64,000 nt of DNA from Sphingomonas prati (GCF_014643515.1 NZ_BMJP01000001.1:806001-870000); one strand, 5' to 3'. Positions 27,566 to 40,049 are shown, counted from the first letter of the stretch. Notes: generated from the sequence alone by a model not told the origin. Numbers and translations: made by a program.

Positions 27566-28807
27566 TCAGGCCTGCTGGTCGAGCCAGATCGTCCAGTACT
27601 GCGCCAGACCCGCGCGCGGACCCGTCGTGACCGCGGCGAACGCCTGCTTTGCCGCATCCTTCTGACCGGCCTTGGCTAAAGCCATGCCGAGGCGTGTGTT
27701 CAGGAGCGCCGGATCGACACCGCCCTTGGTCGCCGCGAGCTTGTACATCTCGGCTGCATTGGTGAAATCACCATAACCGAGATATGCATCGCCCAGCGAC
27801 AGTGCGGTCTTGCCGGTGCCCTTCGGTCCGCGTGCCGTCGTGGCCGCCGCACCGAGCGACGCCTTGTCCGCGGCGACCTTCGGCGAAATGATGCCGTTGA
27901 TCTCGGCCGCGCTGCCGCCCTTGCTCAGATTGATGACGCCGGCGCGCGTGCCCTCGTCAAGCACGGCCTTCGCCTCGCCCGGGTACCGCAGATAGGTCGC
28001 CAGCACATATTCCATGTAATCGCCCTGGCCCTTCATGGCCCCGGCCGCGCGCTGGAACCGCATCAGGTCGAGCTGACCGTCGGCATCCATCGGGTTCAGT
28101 TCGCGGTAGGTGACGAGCGCATCACGCCAGTTGCTCGGCGTCGGATAGTCCTTGACCCAGGCACGCGTCAGGGCCGCGGTCTGCTGCGGCATCTTGGCGG
28201 TGTAGGCCATGCTGATCCCACGGCCGTACCAGTCGGCCGGAACCTTCGTGCCCGCCGCACGCGACGAATCGATCGCGGTCTGCAACGTCTGCAACGCCTG
28301 CGGGGTCTTGTTCTGCTTAGCCTGCGCCTCGACGAGCAGCGCGTAAGCGTTGGGCTCGGTCGTCTTCAGCTCGATTGCCTTGGTCAACATCTGCTCGGCC
28401 TTGGCATAGTTGGCGGCCTTGTACGCCGCCTGCCCGCTGGCGAGGTACAGCGTCGGCAGCTGGTCGGCCGGCGCACGGTTGCTGGCGATCAGCCCGTCGA
28501 TCGCGGCCTGCTGCGTGGCCGGATTATTGTCGAGCTTCGACAGGTCGAGCGTCACCGCGGCGACATAGTAATTCTCTTCGTCGGTCTTCGCCGCGGCCTT
28601 GGCCTCGGTCAGCTTGGCGGCACCGGTGGCGGCATCACCCGCCTTGATCGCAGTCTGCGCAGCGGCCAGCGGTTCGCGAACCTCCTTGCTGAGCTTCGGG
28701 CCGGCAGGTGCGGCTTCCTTCTTCGCGGCGATCGCGGGCTGGACCATGATGGCCGCTCCGCCGAACGCCAGCGCGACACCCAACGCGGTCGTGGAAAAAT
28801 GCTTCAT
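27566..28807 (-). CDS. Secreted TPR-like repeat protein
   Basis: 413 residues. A signal peptide ([19 protein letters not shown] to about residue 27, ending AIA-AKKEA) is followed by alanine- and lysine-rich helical repeats, for example [39 protein letters not shown] and [20 protein letters not shown], the last two close to the TPR consensus. It is probably periplasmic and protein-binding. It is divergent from yaaA and has its own terminator. Function unknown. Confidence 0.82.
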   Translation of the reverse strand: MKHFSTTALGVALAFGGAAIMVQPAIAAKKEAAPAGPKLSKEVREPLAAAQTAIKAGDAATGAAKLTEAKAAAKTDEENYYVAAVTLDLSKLDNNPATQQAAIDGLIASNRAPADQLPTLYLASGQAAYKAANYAKAEQMLTKAIELKTTEPNAYALLVEAQAKQNKTPQALQTLQTAIDSSRAAGTKVPADWYGRGISMAYTAKMPQQTAALTRAWVKDYPTPSNWRDALVTYRELNPMDADGQLDLMRFQRAAGAMKGQGDYMEYVLATYLRYPGEAKAVLDEGTRAGVINLSKGGSAAEINGIISPKVAADKASLGAAATTARGPKGTGKTALSLGDAYLGYGDFTNAAEMYKLAATKGGVDPALLNTRLGMALAKAGQKDAAKQAFAAVTTGPRAGLAQYWTIWLDQQA

Positions 28808-28992
28808 CGCCGTACGGCCTCCTTCTGACGGTGCCCGCGGCGCCGTCTTGATCCCGGCATTAGCTAATGCCGCCCCCGCGTGGGCACAAGCCGTCTCCGC
28901 CTGCCGTCGTTACGCTACGCTGAACCGAGGCCTTACGCAGGCCGGTTCCGCCCGGCTTGGACGGGCGCCGCACATGCGCTACGCCGCGTCGC

Positions 28993-29754
28993 ATGATCGC
29001 CGTTATCTCGCCCGCCAAATCGCTCGACTACGAGTCGCCGTTTCCAGACGTCAAACCGACCGAACCACGGTTCGCGGACGAGGCCGAGACGCTCGCCGCC
29101 GCCGCCGCCCGGCTGACCAAGCCCAAGCTGTCGAAGCTGATGCACATCTCCGACACGCTGGCCGCGCTCAACGTCACCCGCTTCCGCGGGTTCATGGATC
29201 AGCCCGAACGCCCCGCGATCTACGCGTTCGACGGCGACGTCTATACCGGGTTCGAAGCACGGTCGCTCGAACCCGAGGCGATCGACTATGCGCAGGATCA
29301 TCTCCGCATCCTGTCCGGCCTCTACGGCCTGCTCCGCCCGCTGGACAAAATCCGCCCCTACCGGCTGGAGATGGGCGTGAAATGGGCACCCGGCCGCGGC
29401 AAGACGATCTACGGCCATTGGGGTGCGCGGATCGCGGACCTGCTCGCCAAGGACCTGCATTCGGATGGGTCCGGCATCATCGTGAACCTCGCCAGCCAGG
29501 AATATTGGGGCGCGGTCGCCCCCACCCCGCCGGCCGGCGCGCGCATCGTCGCGATCGATTTCCGCGACGACGGCCCCAAGGGCCTCCGCTTCAACAGCTT
29601 CGCCGCCAAGCGCGCCCGCGGCATGATGGCGCGCTACATGTGCGAACATCGCATCGCCGATATCGACGGGCTGAAGTCGTTCGACAGCGACGGCTACGAA
29701 TTCACTCAGGATGGCTCCGACGACGCGACGCTCCGCTTCGTCCGCGCCCGCTGA
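28993..29754 (+). CDS. yaaA: Peroxide stress protein YaaA (DUF328)
   Basis: 253 residues. YaaA lowers free iron damage under peroxide stress in E. coli and binds DNA in vitro; the biochemical activity is unclear. It starts MIAVISPAKSLDYESP and contains YAFDGDVYTGFEARS, ILSGLYGLLRPLDKIRPYRLEM and a final FNSFAAKRARGMMARYM, all hallmark blocks. ATG 28993 matches the family N-terminus. The SDR gene follows after 10 bases. Confidence 0.95.
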   Translation: MIAVISPAKSLDYESPFPDVKPTEPRFADEAETLAAAAARLTKPKLSKLMHISDTLAALNVTRFRGFMDQPERPAIYAFDGDVYTGFEARSLEPEAIDYAQDHLRILSGLYGLLRPLDKIRPYRLEMGVKWAPGRGKTIYGHWGARIADLLAKDLHSDGSGIIVNLASQEYWGAVAPTPPAGARIVAIDFRDDGPKGLRFNSFAAKRARGMMARYMCEHRIADIDGLKSFDSDGYEFTQDGSDDATLRFVRAR

Positions 29755-29764
29755 CCGTCCGGCC

Positions 29765-30451
29765 ATGACCCAGCGCGCGATCGTCATCGGGGCAACCGGC
29801 GGGATCGGCGCCGCCCTCGCTGCCGCTCTGACCGAGCAGGGCGCGACCGTCGAGGCCCTGTCGCGCAAGGGCGAACACCGCATCGACATCCTCGACGAAG
29901 CCCTCATCGCCGCCGCCGCCGCGCGTGTCGCGGAGGGTCCCGCCCCGCGCCTCGTGATCGTCGCCACCGGCATGCTCCACGAACCCGGCCTCATGCCCGA
30001 ACGCTCGATCCGCGATCTCGACGGAGACCGCCTGCTGCGCAGCTATGCGCTCAACGCGGTCGGCCCCGCGCTCGTCGCCAAGCATTTCTTGCCCCTCCTC
30101 CCCCGCGACGGCCGCTCGGTGTTCGCGGTGCTCGGCGCACGTGTCGGCAGCATCGGCGACAACCGGCTCGGCGGCTGGACCGGCTACCGCATGGCCAAGG
30201 CCGCGCTCGCCATGCTCGTCCGCAACATCGCGATCGAAACCACCCGCCGCGCGCCGGAGGCGATCTGCGTCGGCCTCCACCCCGGCACCGTCGCCACCGA
30301 ACTCAGCTTGCCGTTCCGCCGCAACCTGGCCGAGGGACAGCTGACCACACCCGAAACCGCCGCCGCAAACCTGCTCCGCGTGATCGCCGGACTGACCCCG
30401 GCGGACAGCGGCAACATGCTCGCCTGGGACGGCCAGACGATCGCCCCCTGA
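29765..30451 (+). CDS. Short-chain dehydrogenase/reductase (CsgA-like)
   Basis: 228 residues. The Rossmann start AIVIGATGGIGAALAAAL is present, then GARVGSIGDNRLGGWTGYRMAKAA places the catalytic Ser/Tyr-x-x-x-Lys (YRMAK). It belongs to the short SDR group that includes CsgA-like proteins; substrate is unknown. It follows yaaA by 10 bases, so both may answer to the same promoter. Confidence 0.88.
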   Translation: MTQRAIVIGATGGIGAALAAALTEQGATVEALSRKGEHRIDILDEALIAAAAARVAEGPAPRLVIVATGMLHEPGLMPERSIRDLDGDRLLRSYALNAVGPALVAKHFLPLLPRDGRSVFAVLGARVGSIGDNRLGGWTGYRMAKAALAMLVRNIAIETTRRAPEAICVGLHPGTVATELSLPFRRNLAEGQLTTPETAAANLLRVIAGLTPADSGNMLAWDGQTIAP

Positions 30452-30581
30452 TACCGGCTTAAGGCCAGCTTTTCCCTCGTTCGCGCCCCCTTGCGGGGTG
30501 GCGTTACGGATGCGTTTCGTCTAGGCTTTAGGATCGTCGGGACACACCCGATCTCCCTGATAACAACCCACGGAAACACAC

Positions 30582-33337
<2,756 letters not shown>

Positions 33338-33341
<4 letters not shown>

Positions 33342-33781
33342 CGCACTCAGCGTATCCTCGCGAGGGCGGGGATCCAGTTCCAAGCCCCGATCTGGATCCC
33401 CGCCCCCACGGGGATACGCAACCCCCACTGTTCCCCGGCGAAGGCCGGGGCCTAGGTGAAACGGCCGCGCCAAGGCCCCGGCCTACGCCGGGGAGCAACC
33501 GCCGCAGCATCCGCTACGCCGCCCCAGTCGCAGCCCTCATGCTCCTGGCCGCCTGCGACCCCTTCAAACCCGACGACCCCAAATCGGTCATCGTCACCCC
33601 AGTCGGTCAGTGCCAGAACCTCGGCGGCACCCCCGCAACGCGCAAGGCCAAGGACGGCACCCCGTGGAAGGTCTGCACCTTCCCAGACACCCGCGTCTGC
33701 GACCTCGAAAAGCTCCGCATTGACAACCGTTGCTACACGACCGTCCCCGACACCGCCCCGGAAACAACCCCCGGCAACTGA
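33338..33781 (+). CDS. DUF333-like lipoprotein with repeat-encoded N-terminal extension
   Basis: 147 residues from the ATG that overlaps the gyrA stop (ATGA). Residues 5-55 are translated from two palindromic repeats. Then come RRSIRY, a hydrophobic stretch and the lipobox LLAAC (Cys73). The mature part, GQCQNLGGTPATRKAKDGTP, then CTFPDTRVCDLEKLRIDNRC, resembles DUF333 (small Cys-containing 'hemolysin' family). The only other start, ATG 33539, lies inside the hydrophobic core. Either the long form is made with a buried signal, or the gene was damaged by the repeats. Confidence 0.7.
33351..33418. repeat. GGCGGGGATCCAG-type palindromic repeat
   Basis: Arms CGTATCCTCGCGAGGGCGGGGATCCAG and the near-complement of it (CTGGATCCCCGCCCCCACGGGG then ATACG) flank a 14-base loop. 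This form is a common dispersed repeat in sphingomonads. Here it lies in frame inside a coding region. Confidence 0.85.
33431..33497. repeat. CCCCGGCGAAGGCCGGGG-type palindromic repeat
   Basis: TTCCCCGGCGAAGGCCGGGG and its inverted partner CCCCGGCCTACGCCGGGGAG enclose about 27 bases. It is a second dispersed palindrome type, 12 bases from the first, and also translated in the lipoprotein gene. Confidence 0.85.
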
Positions 33782-34098
33782 TGCACCCCGTCCGCGCCCA
33801 CCGGCAGCGGATCGACCCCAACGACCGCAGACCACGGCAACGCCGCATAGAGATGCGGAAACAACTGCCCACCCCGCGCTGGCTCCCACTTGAGCGGCTG
33901 CGGCAGAGCATCCTCGTCCACCGACACCAGCACCAGCCCATCCCGCCCCGCGAAATGCCGCGCCAGCGTGTCGGCCGCCTGCGTCGCGGTCGAAAAATGG
34001 ATGTAGCCGTCCGCCAGGTCGATCTCCGCCCCCGCAAAACTGCCGGCCCGTCGAAACGCATCGGCGGTATCCGCCGTCATGATCTTGTAGATTGTCAT
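33733..34098 (-). CDS. DUF952 family protein
   Basis: 121 residues. TIYKIMTADTADAFRRAG, IDLADGYIHFSTATQAADTL and LKWEPARGGQLFPHLYAALP are the DUF952 conserved blocks. The fold is related to ADP-ribosyltransferase-like small proteins; no function is established. Its last 49 bases overlap the end of the lipoprotein gene on the other strand. ATG 34098 matches the family N-terminus. Confidence 0.9.
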   Translation of the reverse strand: MTIYKIMTADTADAFRRAGSFAGAEIDLADGYIHFSTATQAADTLARHFAGRDGLVLVSVDEDALPQPLKWEPARGGQLFPHLYAALPWSAVVGVDPLPVGADGVHQLPGVVSGAVSGTVV

Positions 34099-34176
34099 GC
34101 CGCCCGGATACCGCCGCGGCGGCCCCAAGGAAACCGGGGACTTCACCAACCGCGCCGCAACGCCTAGAGCCAGTTC

Positions 34177-35487
34177 ATGTCCCATCAGATCCACATCATC
34201 GGCGGCGGCCTCGCCGGCTCCGAAGCCGCCTGGCAACTGGCCCAGGCCGGCATCCGCGTCCGCGTGTCCGAAATGCGCGGCGTCGAAGGCACGCCCGCGC
34301 ACCACACCGACGATCTCGCCGAACTTGTCTGCTCGAACAGCTTCCGCTCCGACGATCCCGAACGCAACGCGGTCGGCGTCCTCCACGCCGAACTGCGCAC
34401 GCTCGGCTCACTCATCATGGCGCAGGCCGACATCCACCGCGTCCCCGCCGGCTCGGCGCTCGCGGTCGATCGCGATGCGTTCGCCGCCGGCGTCACCGCC
34501 GCGATCGACGCGCACCCGCTGATCGATCTGGTCCGCGAACGGGTCGACACGCTGCCGGAAGGCCCCGCCATCATCGCCACCGGCCCGCTCACCGCGGCAC
34601 CGCTCGCCGCCGCGATCGGCCAGGCGACCGGCGAGGACGCGCTCGCCTTCTTCGACGCCATCGCGCCGATCGTCCATTTCGACAGCATCGACATGGACAC
34701 CTGCTGGTTCCAGTCGCGCTGGAACAAGGGCGACGGCAAGGATTACATCAACTGCCCCATGAACCGCGAAGAATATGCCGCCTTCCACGCCGGCCTGATC
34801 GCCGGCGAGAAGGGCGAGTTTAAGGAGTGGGAGAAGAACACCCCCTATTTCGACGGCTGCATGCCGATCGAGGTCATGGCCGAACGCGGGTTCGACACGC
34901 TGCGCTACGGCCCGATGAAGCCGGTCGGGCTCGACGATCCGCGCACCGGCCGCTGGCCGCACGCCGTCGTCCAGCTGCGCCAGGACAACGCGCTCGGCAC
35001 GCTCTGGAACATCGTCGGCTTCCAGACCAAGCTGAAGCATGCCGAACAGGTCCGGCTGTTCCGCACGATCCCGGGCCTCGCCAACGCCGAATTTGCGCGG
35101 CTCGGTGGCCTGCACCGCAACACCTTCCTCCAGGCACCCAAGCTGCTCGACGGCACGCTGCGGCTGAAGAACGCGCCGAACATCCGCTTCGCCGGCCAGA
35201 TCACCGGCTGCGAAGGCTATATCGAATCGGCGGCGGTCGGCCTGCTCGCCGGACGCTTCGCCGCGGCCGAACTGGCGGGCACCGAGGCACCGCCCCCGCC
35301 TCCCACAACAGCACTCGGCGCGCTGCTTGGCCACATCACCGGCGGGGCGAAGGCGGACACCTACCAGCCGATGAACGTCAATTTCGGCCTGTTCCCGCCA
35401 CTCGAAGGCGTCGCCAAAAAGGTCGACCGCAAACCCCTCATGGCCGCCCGCGCCCGCGCCGACCTCGAAAGCTGGATCGCCGCTTAA
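34177..35487 (+). CDS. trmFO: TrmFO, folate-dependent tRNA uracil-54 methyltransferase
   Basis: 436 residues. It makes ribothymidine at tRNA position 54 using methylene-tetrahydrofolate and FAD. The FAD motif [18 protein letters not shown], then [30 protein letters not shown] and [20 protein letters not shown] are all present. The Gram-positive/alphaproteobacterial route, replacing SAM-dependent TrmA. Confidence 0.97.
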   Translation: MSHQIHIIGGGLAGSEAAWQLAQAGIRVRVSEMRGVEGTPAHHTDDLAELVCSNSFRSDDPERNAVGVLHAELRTLGSLIMAQADIHRVPAGSALAVDRDAFAAGVTAAIDAHPLIDLVRERVDTLPEGPAIIATGPLTAAPLAAAIGQATGEDALAFFDAIAPIVHFDSIDMDTCWFQSRWNKGDGKDYINCPMNREEYAAFHAGLIAGEKGEFKEWEKNTPYFDGCMPIEVMAERGFDTLRYGPMKPVGLDDPRTGRWPHAVVQLRQDNALGTLWNIVGFQTKLKHAEQVRLFRTIPGLANAEFARLGGLHRNTFLQAPKLLDGTLRLKNAPNIRFAGQITGCEGYIESAAVGLLAGRFAAAELAGTEAPPPPPTTALGALLGHITGGAKADTYQPMNVNFGLFPPLEGVAKKVDRKPLMAARARADLESWIAA

Positions 35488-35518
35488 ACCCGAGGCGCCC
35501 ACCCAAACCTCACCAACC

Positions 35519-35578
35519 CGTTTGGTTCGAGCCTGTCGAGAACTCTGCACAGCGTTCTCGACAGGTCCGAACCAAACA
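35519..35578. repeat. REP-like palindrome, second full copy
   Basis: CGTTTGGTTCGAGCCTGTCGAGAAC and its inverted partner GTTCTCGACAGGTCCGAACCAAAC surround a 10-base loop. It is the same family as 12753-12828 and again lies between two converging genes, trmFO and the EF-hand gene. Confidence 0.9.
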
Positions 35579-35589
35579 GAACTTGGAGA

Positions 35590-36072
35590 CTAGCTCTCCT
35601 CATCCCGCTCCACCGGCGCGGCCACCGGCGGACACTTCGCCCGCGTCGCGGTCTTCCGCACCACCCGCGTCGTCGCGAACTCGACCGGCGTCAGCACACC
35701 AGTCCGGTCCGCATCCGCGCCGGCAAACTTCGCCAGCGCCTTCACCGAATATTCCTCGAACGACAGCCGCCCGTCCTTGTTCGCGTCCAGCTTGGCGAAC
35801 GCCTTCTGCCGGCTGACCAGATATTCGGCCCGCGCAATTCCGCCATCCTTGTCCTTGTCGTACCGGCCGAAGCGCTTCTCCTCACGCGTCTTGGCGCTCG
35901 CGGCCGGCGGCTCGCCGATCGGAGCATCCTCGCCCGCCATGCCACGCGCCATCGCGACCGGCGCCGGCGGCACCAGATCCGCCGCCCGGCCGGCCCCCTT
36001 CCACCAGAACAGCACGCCCGTCATCAGCAGCATCGCCGCCGCCGCCCCCATCAGGAACCGCCCCATGTTCAT
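35590..36072 (-). CDS. Membrane-anchored or secreted EF-hand protein
   Basis: 160 residues. An N-terminal hydrophobic segment (MNMGRFLMGAAAAMLLMTGV, up to LFWW) acts as signal or anchor. Three EF-hand loops follow: DKDKDGGIARAEY, DANKDGRLSFEEY and a third, ADADRTGVLTPVEF, with the D-x-D-x-D/R-G spacing. It probably binds calcium in the periplasm. Starts at 36072 or 36066 are both possible. Confidence 0.83.
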   Translation of the reverse strand: MNMGRFLMGAAAAMLLMTGVLFWWKGAGRAADLVPPAPVAMARGMAGEDAPIGEPPAASAKTREEKRFGRYDKDKDGGIARAEYLVSRQKAFAKLDANKDGRLSFEEYSVKALAKFAGADADRTGVLTPVEFATTRVVRKTATRAKCPPVAAPVERDEES

Positions 36073-36117
36073 CCCCTTCGACGAAAGGCTAACCGAACGC
36101 GTTGTCAGCGCCAAGCC

Positions 36118-36792
36118 CTAGCGTCCGACCAACCGGTATCGCAGCATCCGGCCGATCCGTGCCGGCGACCCGCGGCGGGCAAACTCCGCTCCGTCCCCCG
36201 CGGCGTCGATCCGCGCCAGCATGCCAAGCATCCCGAGCACACGCAGGGACGCCGGAACCCGCCCGTCCCACTCTTTAAATGCGGCCCGTGCCAAGCCCAA
36301 CGCCACGTTCCTGACATCCATGTTCCGTGTTCCACGCGCCAGATCGACCAGGCCCCAGCTCGCCCCGATCCGCCGCGCCAGCGCCGCATCGCCACCCAGC
36401 ACCTCCGCCACAAGTCCGAACAGTTCGGCGCCGCGTCCACGCCACCCCGCCATGTCATGCCCCTCGTCGGCCAGCACGCCGCCCCACGCTTCGGGCAGCG
36501 CCGCGATCCGCTCACCGCGGACGTGCGGCAGCAGGACGTCCGCGACATGCCGCAGCAACGGTTCGGCCGGCGGCGACGCATCGTCCAGCCTGCACAGCGC
36601 ATCGCGCCACCATGCCATCCGGAGCATCCCGATCGACGCCTCGCTCGTGGTTGAGACCACCGTTCCCAGCCGAGCATCCAGTTGCCACAACGCGTCAACC
36701 GCCTGCCTTACCGGCGGAGCAAGATAGGCAAGCACAAGCGCCCGTTCGGCGTCCTCCGGAATATCGGTCGGCGGCGGATCTGCATCGTTCAT
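36118..36792 (-). CDS. Squalene/phytoene synthase-fold protein, NDUFAF6-like
   Basis: 224 residues, all-helical. ALVLAYLAPPVRQAVDALWQLDARL and MLRMAWWRDALCRLD match the squalene/phytoene synthase superfamily. The two Asp-rich catalytic motifs (DxxxD) are absent, as in mitochondrial complex I assembly factor NDUFAF6 and its alphaproteobacterial relatives. An enzymatic role is therefore doubtful; complex I assembly is a speculative alternative. ATG 36792 is the family-like start. The stop is 46 bases before the EF-hand start. Confidence 0.75.
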   Translation of the reverse strand: MNDADPPPTDIPEDAERALVLAYLAPPVRQAVDALWQLDARLGTVVSTTSEASIGMLRMAWWRDALCRLDDASPPAEPLLRHVADVLLPHVRGERIAALPEAWGGVLADEGHDMAGWRGRGAELFGLVAEVLGGDAALARRIGASWGLVDLARGTRNMDVRNVALGLARAAFKEWDGRVPASLRVLGMLGMLARIDAAGDGAEFARRGSPARIGRMLRYRLVGR

Positions 36793-36932
36793 AAGGCGCC
36801 CATCCCCCTTCCCATCCCCAATGGCAAACACATCGTTAACCCTGTCGGTTAGCCAGATCGTACACTCCCGCTGCCATGGTCGCACCGGAACGCCGCCATG
36901 CGCGGCATAGACATGAGAAGCAGGTAACGACA

Positions 36933-38774
36933 GTGGGGACGCAGCGGCAGACGCGAACGGTCCGTGCGGCGGACGGGTTTCTCCGTCGACTGCGACGGGA
37001 TGCCGGTGGCAACACTCTGGTGATCATGGCGGCTGCGATGATTCCGCTTGCCGCCGTGGTCGGGTCGGGCATGGATCTCGCCCGCACCTACCTCGTCCAG
37101 TCGCGCCTGCAACAGGCCTGCGATGCCGGTGTGCTGGCCGGTCGCCGGGCCATGACGGGAAAAGTCCTGTCGAGCGCGGACAAGGAGCAGGCCGAGAATT
37201 TCTTCAATTTCAATTTCCCCTCGGACATGTTCCAGGATGTCGTCCGGACATTCGTTCCGACGGACGGAACAGCCGGCGCCGTCGTCGGCACCGCGACTGC
37301 CACCGTCCCGATGACGTTGATGGGCCTGATTTTCAAGCAACCGGCCATAGACCTGGACGTAAGTTGCGAATCCCGTCTTGATATCGCGAACACCGACGTC
37401 ATGTTCGTGCTCGACGTCACCGGGTCGATGGCCTGTACGGCAAGCGACAGTAACAGTACTTGCAACAGCTACGTCAGTTCAGTCGGCTATAAGAAGTCCG
37501 GGGCCTACTGGCTGGCAAAGGAAAAGTCTGGATCTCGCATTGCTGCACTGCGTACGGCGGTCGGCCTGTTCTATGACGCACTGGCGAGCTCTGCGGGGCA
37601 GAATACACGTCTTCGGTTCGGGTTCGTCCCCTATTCAACGACCGTTAACGTTGGCGACTTGATCCCTGCCGCTCACATGGCAAAGACCTGGAATTACCAG
37701 TCGCGGTATATTCTCGAGTGGTACGGAATTGCCAGCCCGGTCCGTCGTACAACTTCCAACTGTCGTGGTTTGGCGCAGGCCCGAACGCCAAGTACGGGAT
37801 TTGATGTCAACGGTCGGGCGCAATCCGTGATTGCTGAGACGAACAAAATTGGGGAATGCTACACGACGACGACCACGTTCCGCCGGAACCGGGCGACCGA
37901 CGCTCCCAATATCAACTGGCGCTACGAACAAGTGCCTTATGACCTTTCGAACCTGACCGGCACCGGGACTGTCAATAACGCCGATCCCAATTACCCCAAA
38001 CTTGTCTGGGGCAAATGTATCGAAGAGGCGGCGACCAGCTCAAGCAGCAGCTTTTCGAGATCTAAGAATCCTGACCTCGACATAGATCTCGTACCTGATC
38101 AGGCCGCAACATTCTGGCACCCTTACATTCCGGAACTGATTTACAACAGGAACTCCCTAAACGGAGAGTCCGTTACGAACGACGCGGCTTCTGGCAGTGA
38201 TTACAAGCAGAAGTCTTTCGCGGACATCGATGGTGCGTCGTGTCCGAAGGCGTCGCAAAAACTTACGGAGATGACGAAAGCCGACATCACGGCCTATACC
38301 AGCGCAGCAAAAGGCTTCGTTCCGCATGGCGGCACCTATCACGACGTCGGCATGATCTGGGGCGGACGCCTCCTTTCGCCGGACGGCCTGTTCAAGGCGG
38401 ACAATGCCAGCCCTAATGGTCAGGAAATCAACCGTAACATCGTATTCATCACTGACGGCGACATGCTACCCTTAAACGAATACTACGGCGCCTACGGGCT
38501 GGAAAAACTCGACCGGCGGGTCATGGGCACGTCGGGGAACGGTGATGCCGCGATGAAGACGCGCCACAACGCCCGTTTCCTCAATGTCTGCAACGCGATC
38601 AAGGACAAGCAGATCACCATATGGGTGGTCGCCTATGCTCAGGCGATGACGACCGAGCTGAGCAATTGTGCAACCGACGCAAGTCACGCGATCTCCGCGC
38701 CCACCGATGCGGTCCTGAAGACCCGCCTGGCCGACATCGGCACGCGGATTGCCGCCCTCAGGTTGAGCAAGTGA
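36933..38774 (+). CDS. TadG-like pilus assembly protein with VWA domain
   Basis: 613 residues from GTG 36933, chosen for AGCAGG 8 bases upstream; an in-frame ATG at 36876 has no ribosome site. RRDAGGNTLVIMAAAMIPLA is the TadE/G-type membrane start, followed by a von Willebrand A domain with the metal site FVLDVTGSMAC (D-x-T-x-S) and, late, NIVFITDGDML. The central part (about 37.4-38.4 kb) is richer in A and T than its neighbours and low in similarity, typical of exposed surface proteins. No other tad/cpa gene is in the window. Confidence 0.88.
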   Translation: MGTQRQTRTVRAADGFLRRLRRDAGGNTLVIMAAAMIPLAAVVGSGMDLARTYLVQSRLQQACDAGVLAGRRAMTGKVLSSADKEQAENFFNFNFPSDMFQDVVRTFVPTDGTAGAVVGTATATVPMTLMGLIFKQPAIDLDVSCESRLDIANTDVMFVLDVTGSMACTASDSNSTCNSYVSSVGYKKSGAYWLAKEKSGSRIAALRTAVGLFYDALASSAGQNTRLRFGFVPYSTTVNVGDLIPAAHMAKTWNYQSRYILEWYGIASPVRRTTSNCRGLAQARTPSTGFDVNGRAQSVIAETNKIGECYTTTTTFRRNRATDAPNINWRYEQVPYDLSNLTGTGTVNNADPNYPKLVWGKCIEEAATSSSSSFSRSKNPDLDIDLVPDQAATFWHPYIPELIYNRNSLNGESVTNDAASGSDYKQKSFADIDGASCPKASQKLTEMTKADITAYTSAAKGFVPHGGTYHDVGMIWGGRLLSPDGLFKADNASPNGQEINRNIVFITDGDMLPLNEYYGAYGLEKLDRRVMGTSGNGDAAMKTRHNARFLNVCNAIKDKQITIWVVAYAQAMTTELSNCATDASHAISAPTDAVLKTRLADIGTRIAALRLSK

Positions 38775-39367
38775 CGGGGCCACGTAGGATCGCGGACCTG
38801 TTCGACGATCGTCGCGGCGCGACGATCGTCGAATTCGCCATCGTTGCCCCGGTTCTTATCATCCTGCTCTTCGGTCTGCTCGATCTTGGCTACGACGTCT
38901 ACGTCAAGGCCCAGTTGGAGGGTGCGATGGAACAGGCGGGCCGGAACTCCACACTGGAAACCAACGCCAAGAACGGCGCTGCGATCGATGCTTTCGTCGA
39001 ATCCCGGGTGCGTAACGTAGTGTCCCGCGCCACGTTCGTCCCCACGCGAATGGCCTATACCGCCTTCAAGGACGTCCAGAAGGAGGAGAGCTATAGCGAT
39101 AACAAACCGGCCAATGGCCGCTATAATGTCGGCGAATGCTTTGAAGACGTGAACGGAAATCAGAAGTGGGACGCCGACCTCGGGCGCACCGGCCAGGGTG
39201 GCGCCAACGACGTCGTGCTATATTCCATGACAGTGAAATATGATCGCCTGATGCCGTCGAGCGGGCTGCTCGGGCTTAGTCAGCACGTCCAGGTGACGGC
39301 GTCGACCGTCCTCCGCAACCAGCCCTACGACGATCAGGTGATCCCGACGGTGGTCAAATGCCAGTAA
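38771..39367 (+). CDS. TadE-family pseudopilin-like protein
   Basis: 198 residues. The start GTG overlaps the TadG stop (GTGA). RRGATIVEFAIVAPVLIILL is the TadE signature: a basic n-region, G-x-x-x-V-E-F and a hydrophobic helix. The remainder is a variable periplasmic domain with two Cys. It is followed by a second TadE overlapping by 10 bases, as is usual for TadE/TadF pairs. Confidence 0.9.
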   Translation: MTGPRRIADLFDDRRGATIVEFAIVAPVLIILLFGLLDLGYDVYVKAQLEGAMEQAGRNSTLETNAKNGAAIDAFVESRVRNVVSRATFVPTRMAYTAFKDVQKEESYSDNKPANGRYNVGECFEDVNGNQKWDADLGRTGQGGANDVVLYSMTVKYDRLMPSSGLLGLSQHVQVTASTVLRNQPYDDQVIPTVVKCQ

Positions 39368-40005
39368 GTCATCGCCCGCTCCGGTCGATCGTTGCGGACC
39401 ATCGCGGCGTGGCCTTGCTCGAATTCGCGTTGTCGCTGCCGATCGTGCTGACCCTCGGGACACTTGGCATCGAGATCGCGAACTACGCGCTGATCAACAT
39501 GCGGATGAGCCAGATTGCGCTCAATCTGGCGGACAACATCTCGCGCGCGGGCGAGGCCAGTCAGTTGGCGCTCACCAAATTGCGCGAATCCGATGTCAAC
39601 GACGCCTTCCAGGCGGCACGGCTTCAGGGCTCGTCCTACGCGCTGACGACTCGTGGCCGGATCGTCCTGTCTTCGCTGGAACAGAATTCGGCGAAGGCCC
39701 AGTATATCCATTGGCAACGCTGCCTCGGTGCCGCCCGGTATAACTCCACGTACGGCGTGCAGGGCGCGGTCGTGACGAACGGCATGGGCCCCGCAACGGG
39801 CGTCAAGATCAAGGCGCCGCTAGACAGTGCGGTCATGTTCGTTGAACTGACCTACGACTACCAGCCGCTGTTCCTGAACAATATCCTGTCGGGCAAGCAG
39901 CTTCACTACACGGCTGCTTTCCTGGTCCGCGACCGGCGCGATCTGTCCGGCACCGGTTTGAGCGCCGATACAGCGGCCAGCACCTGCAGCAAATACGCCG
40001 CCTGA
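39358..40005 (+). CDS. TadE/TadF-family pilus assembly protein
   Basis: 215 residues. HRGVALLEFALSLPIVLTLG is the TadE-type signature with the conserved Glu after the hydrophobic start. Its ATG is inside the preceding gene (10-base overlap). Together with TadG and the first TadE it forms a complete minor-pseudopilin set whose secretion ATPase and prepilin peptidase must be elsewhere. Confidence 0.9.
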   Translation: MPVSHRPLRSIVADHRGVALLEFALSLPIVLTLGTLGIEIANYALINMRMSQIALNLADNISRAGEASQLALTKLRESDVNDAFQAARLQGSSYALTTRGRIVLSSLEQNSAKAQYIHWQRCLGAARYNSTYGVQGAVVTNGMGPATGVKIKAPLDSAVMFVELTYDYQPLFLNNILSGKQLHYTAAFLVRDRRDLSGTGLSADTAASTCSKYAA

Positions 40006-40023
40006 CCCCGTTCGTGCGCGCCT

Positions 40024-40049
40024 ACGGGCGGGGTGGTCACCCCGCCCGT
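40024..40049. terminator. Bidirectional terminator between tadE and pdhB
   Basis: ACGGGCGGGGT and ACCCCGCCCGT form a perfect 11-base stem with a GGTC loop, centred in the 49-base gap between the two converging genes. No T run is present on either side. Confidence 0.75.

Noticed and set aside
36835..36852. TTAACCCTGTCGGTTAG as a CtrA site before tadG
   Set aside because: Spacing between the TTA half-sites is 9 rather than 7, and only one half matches.
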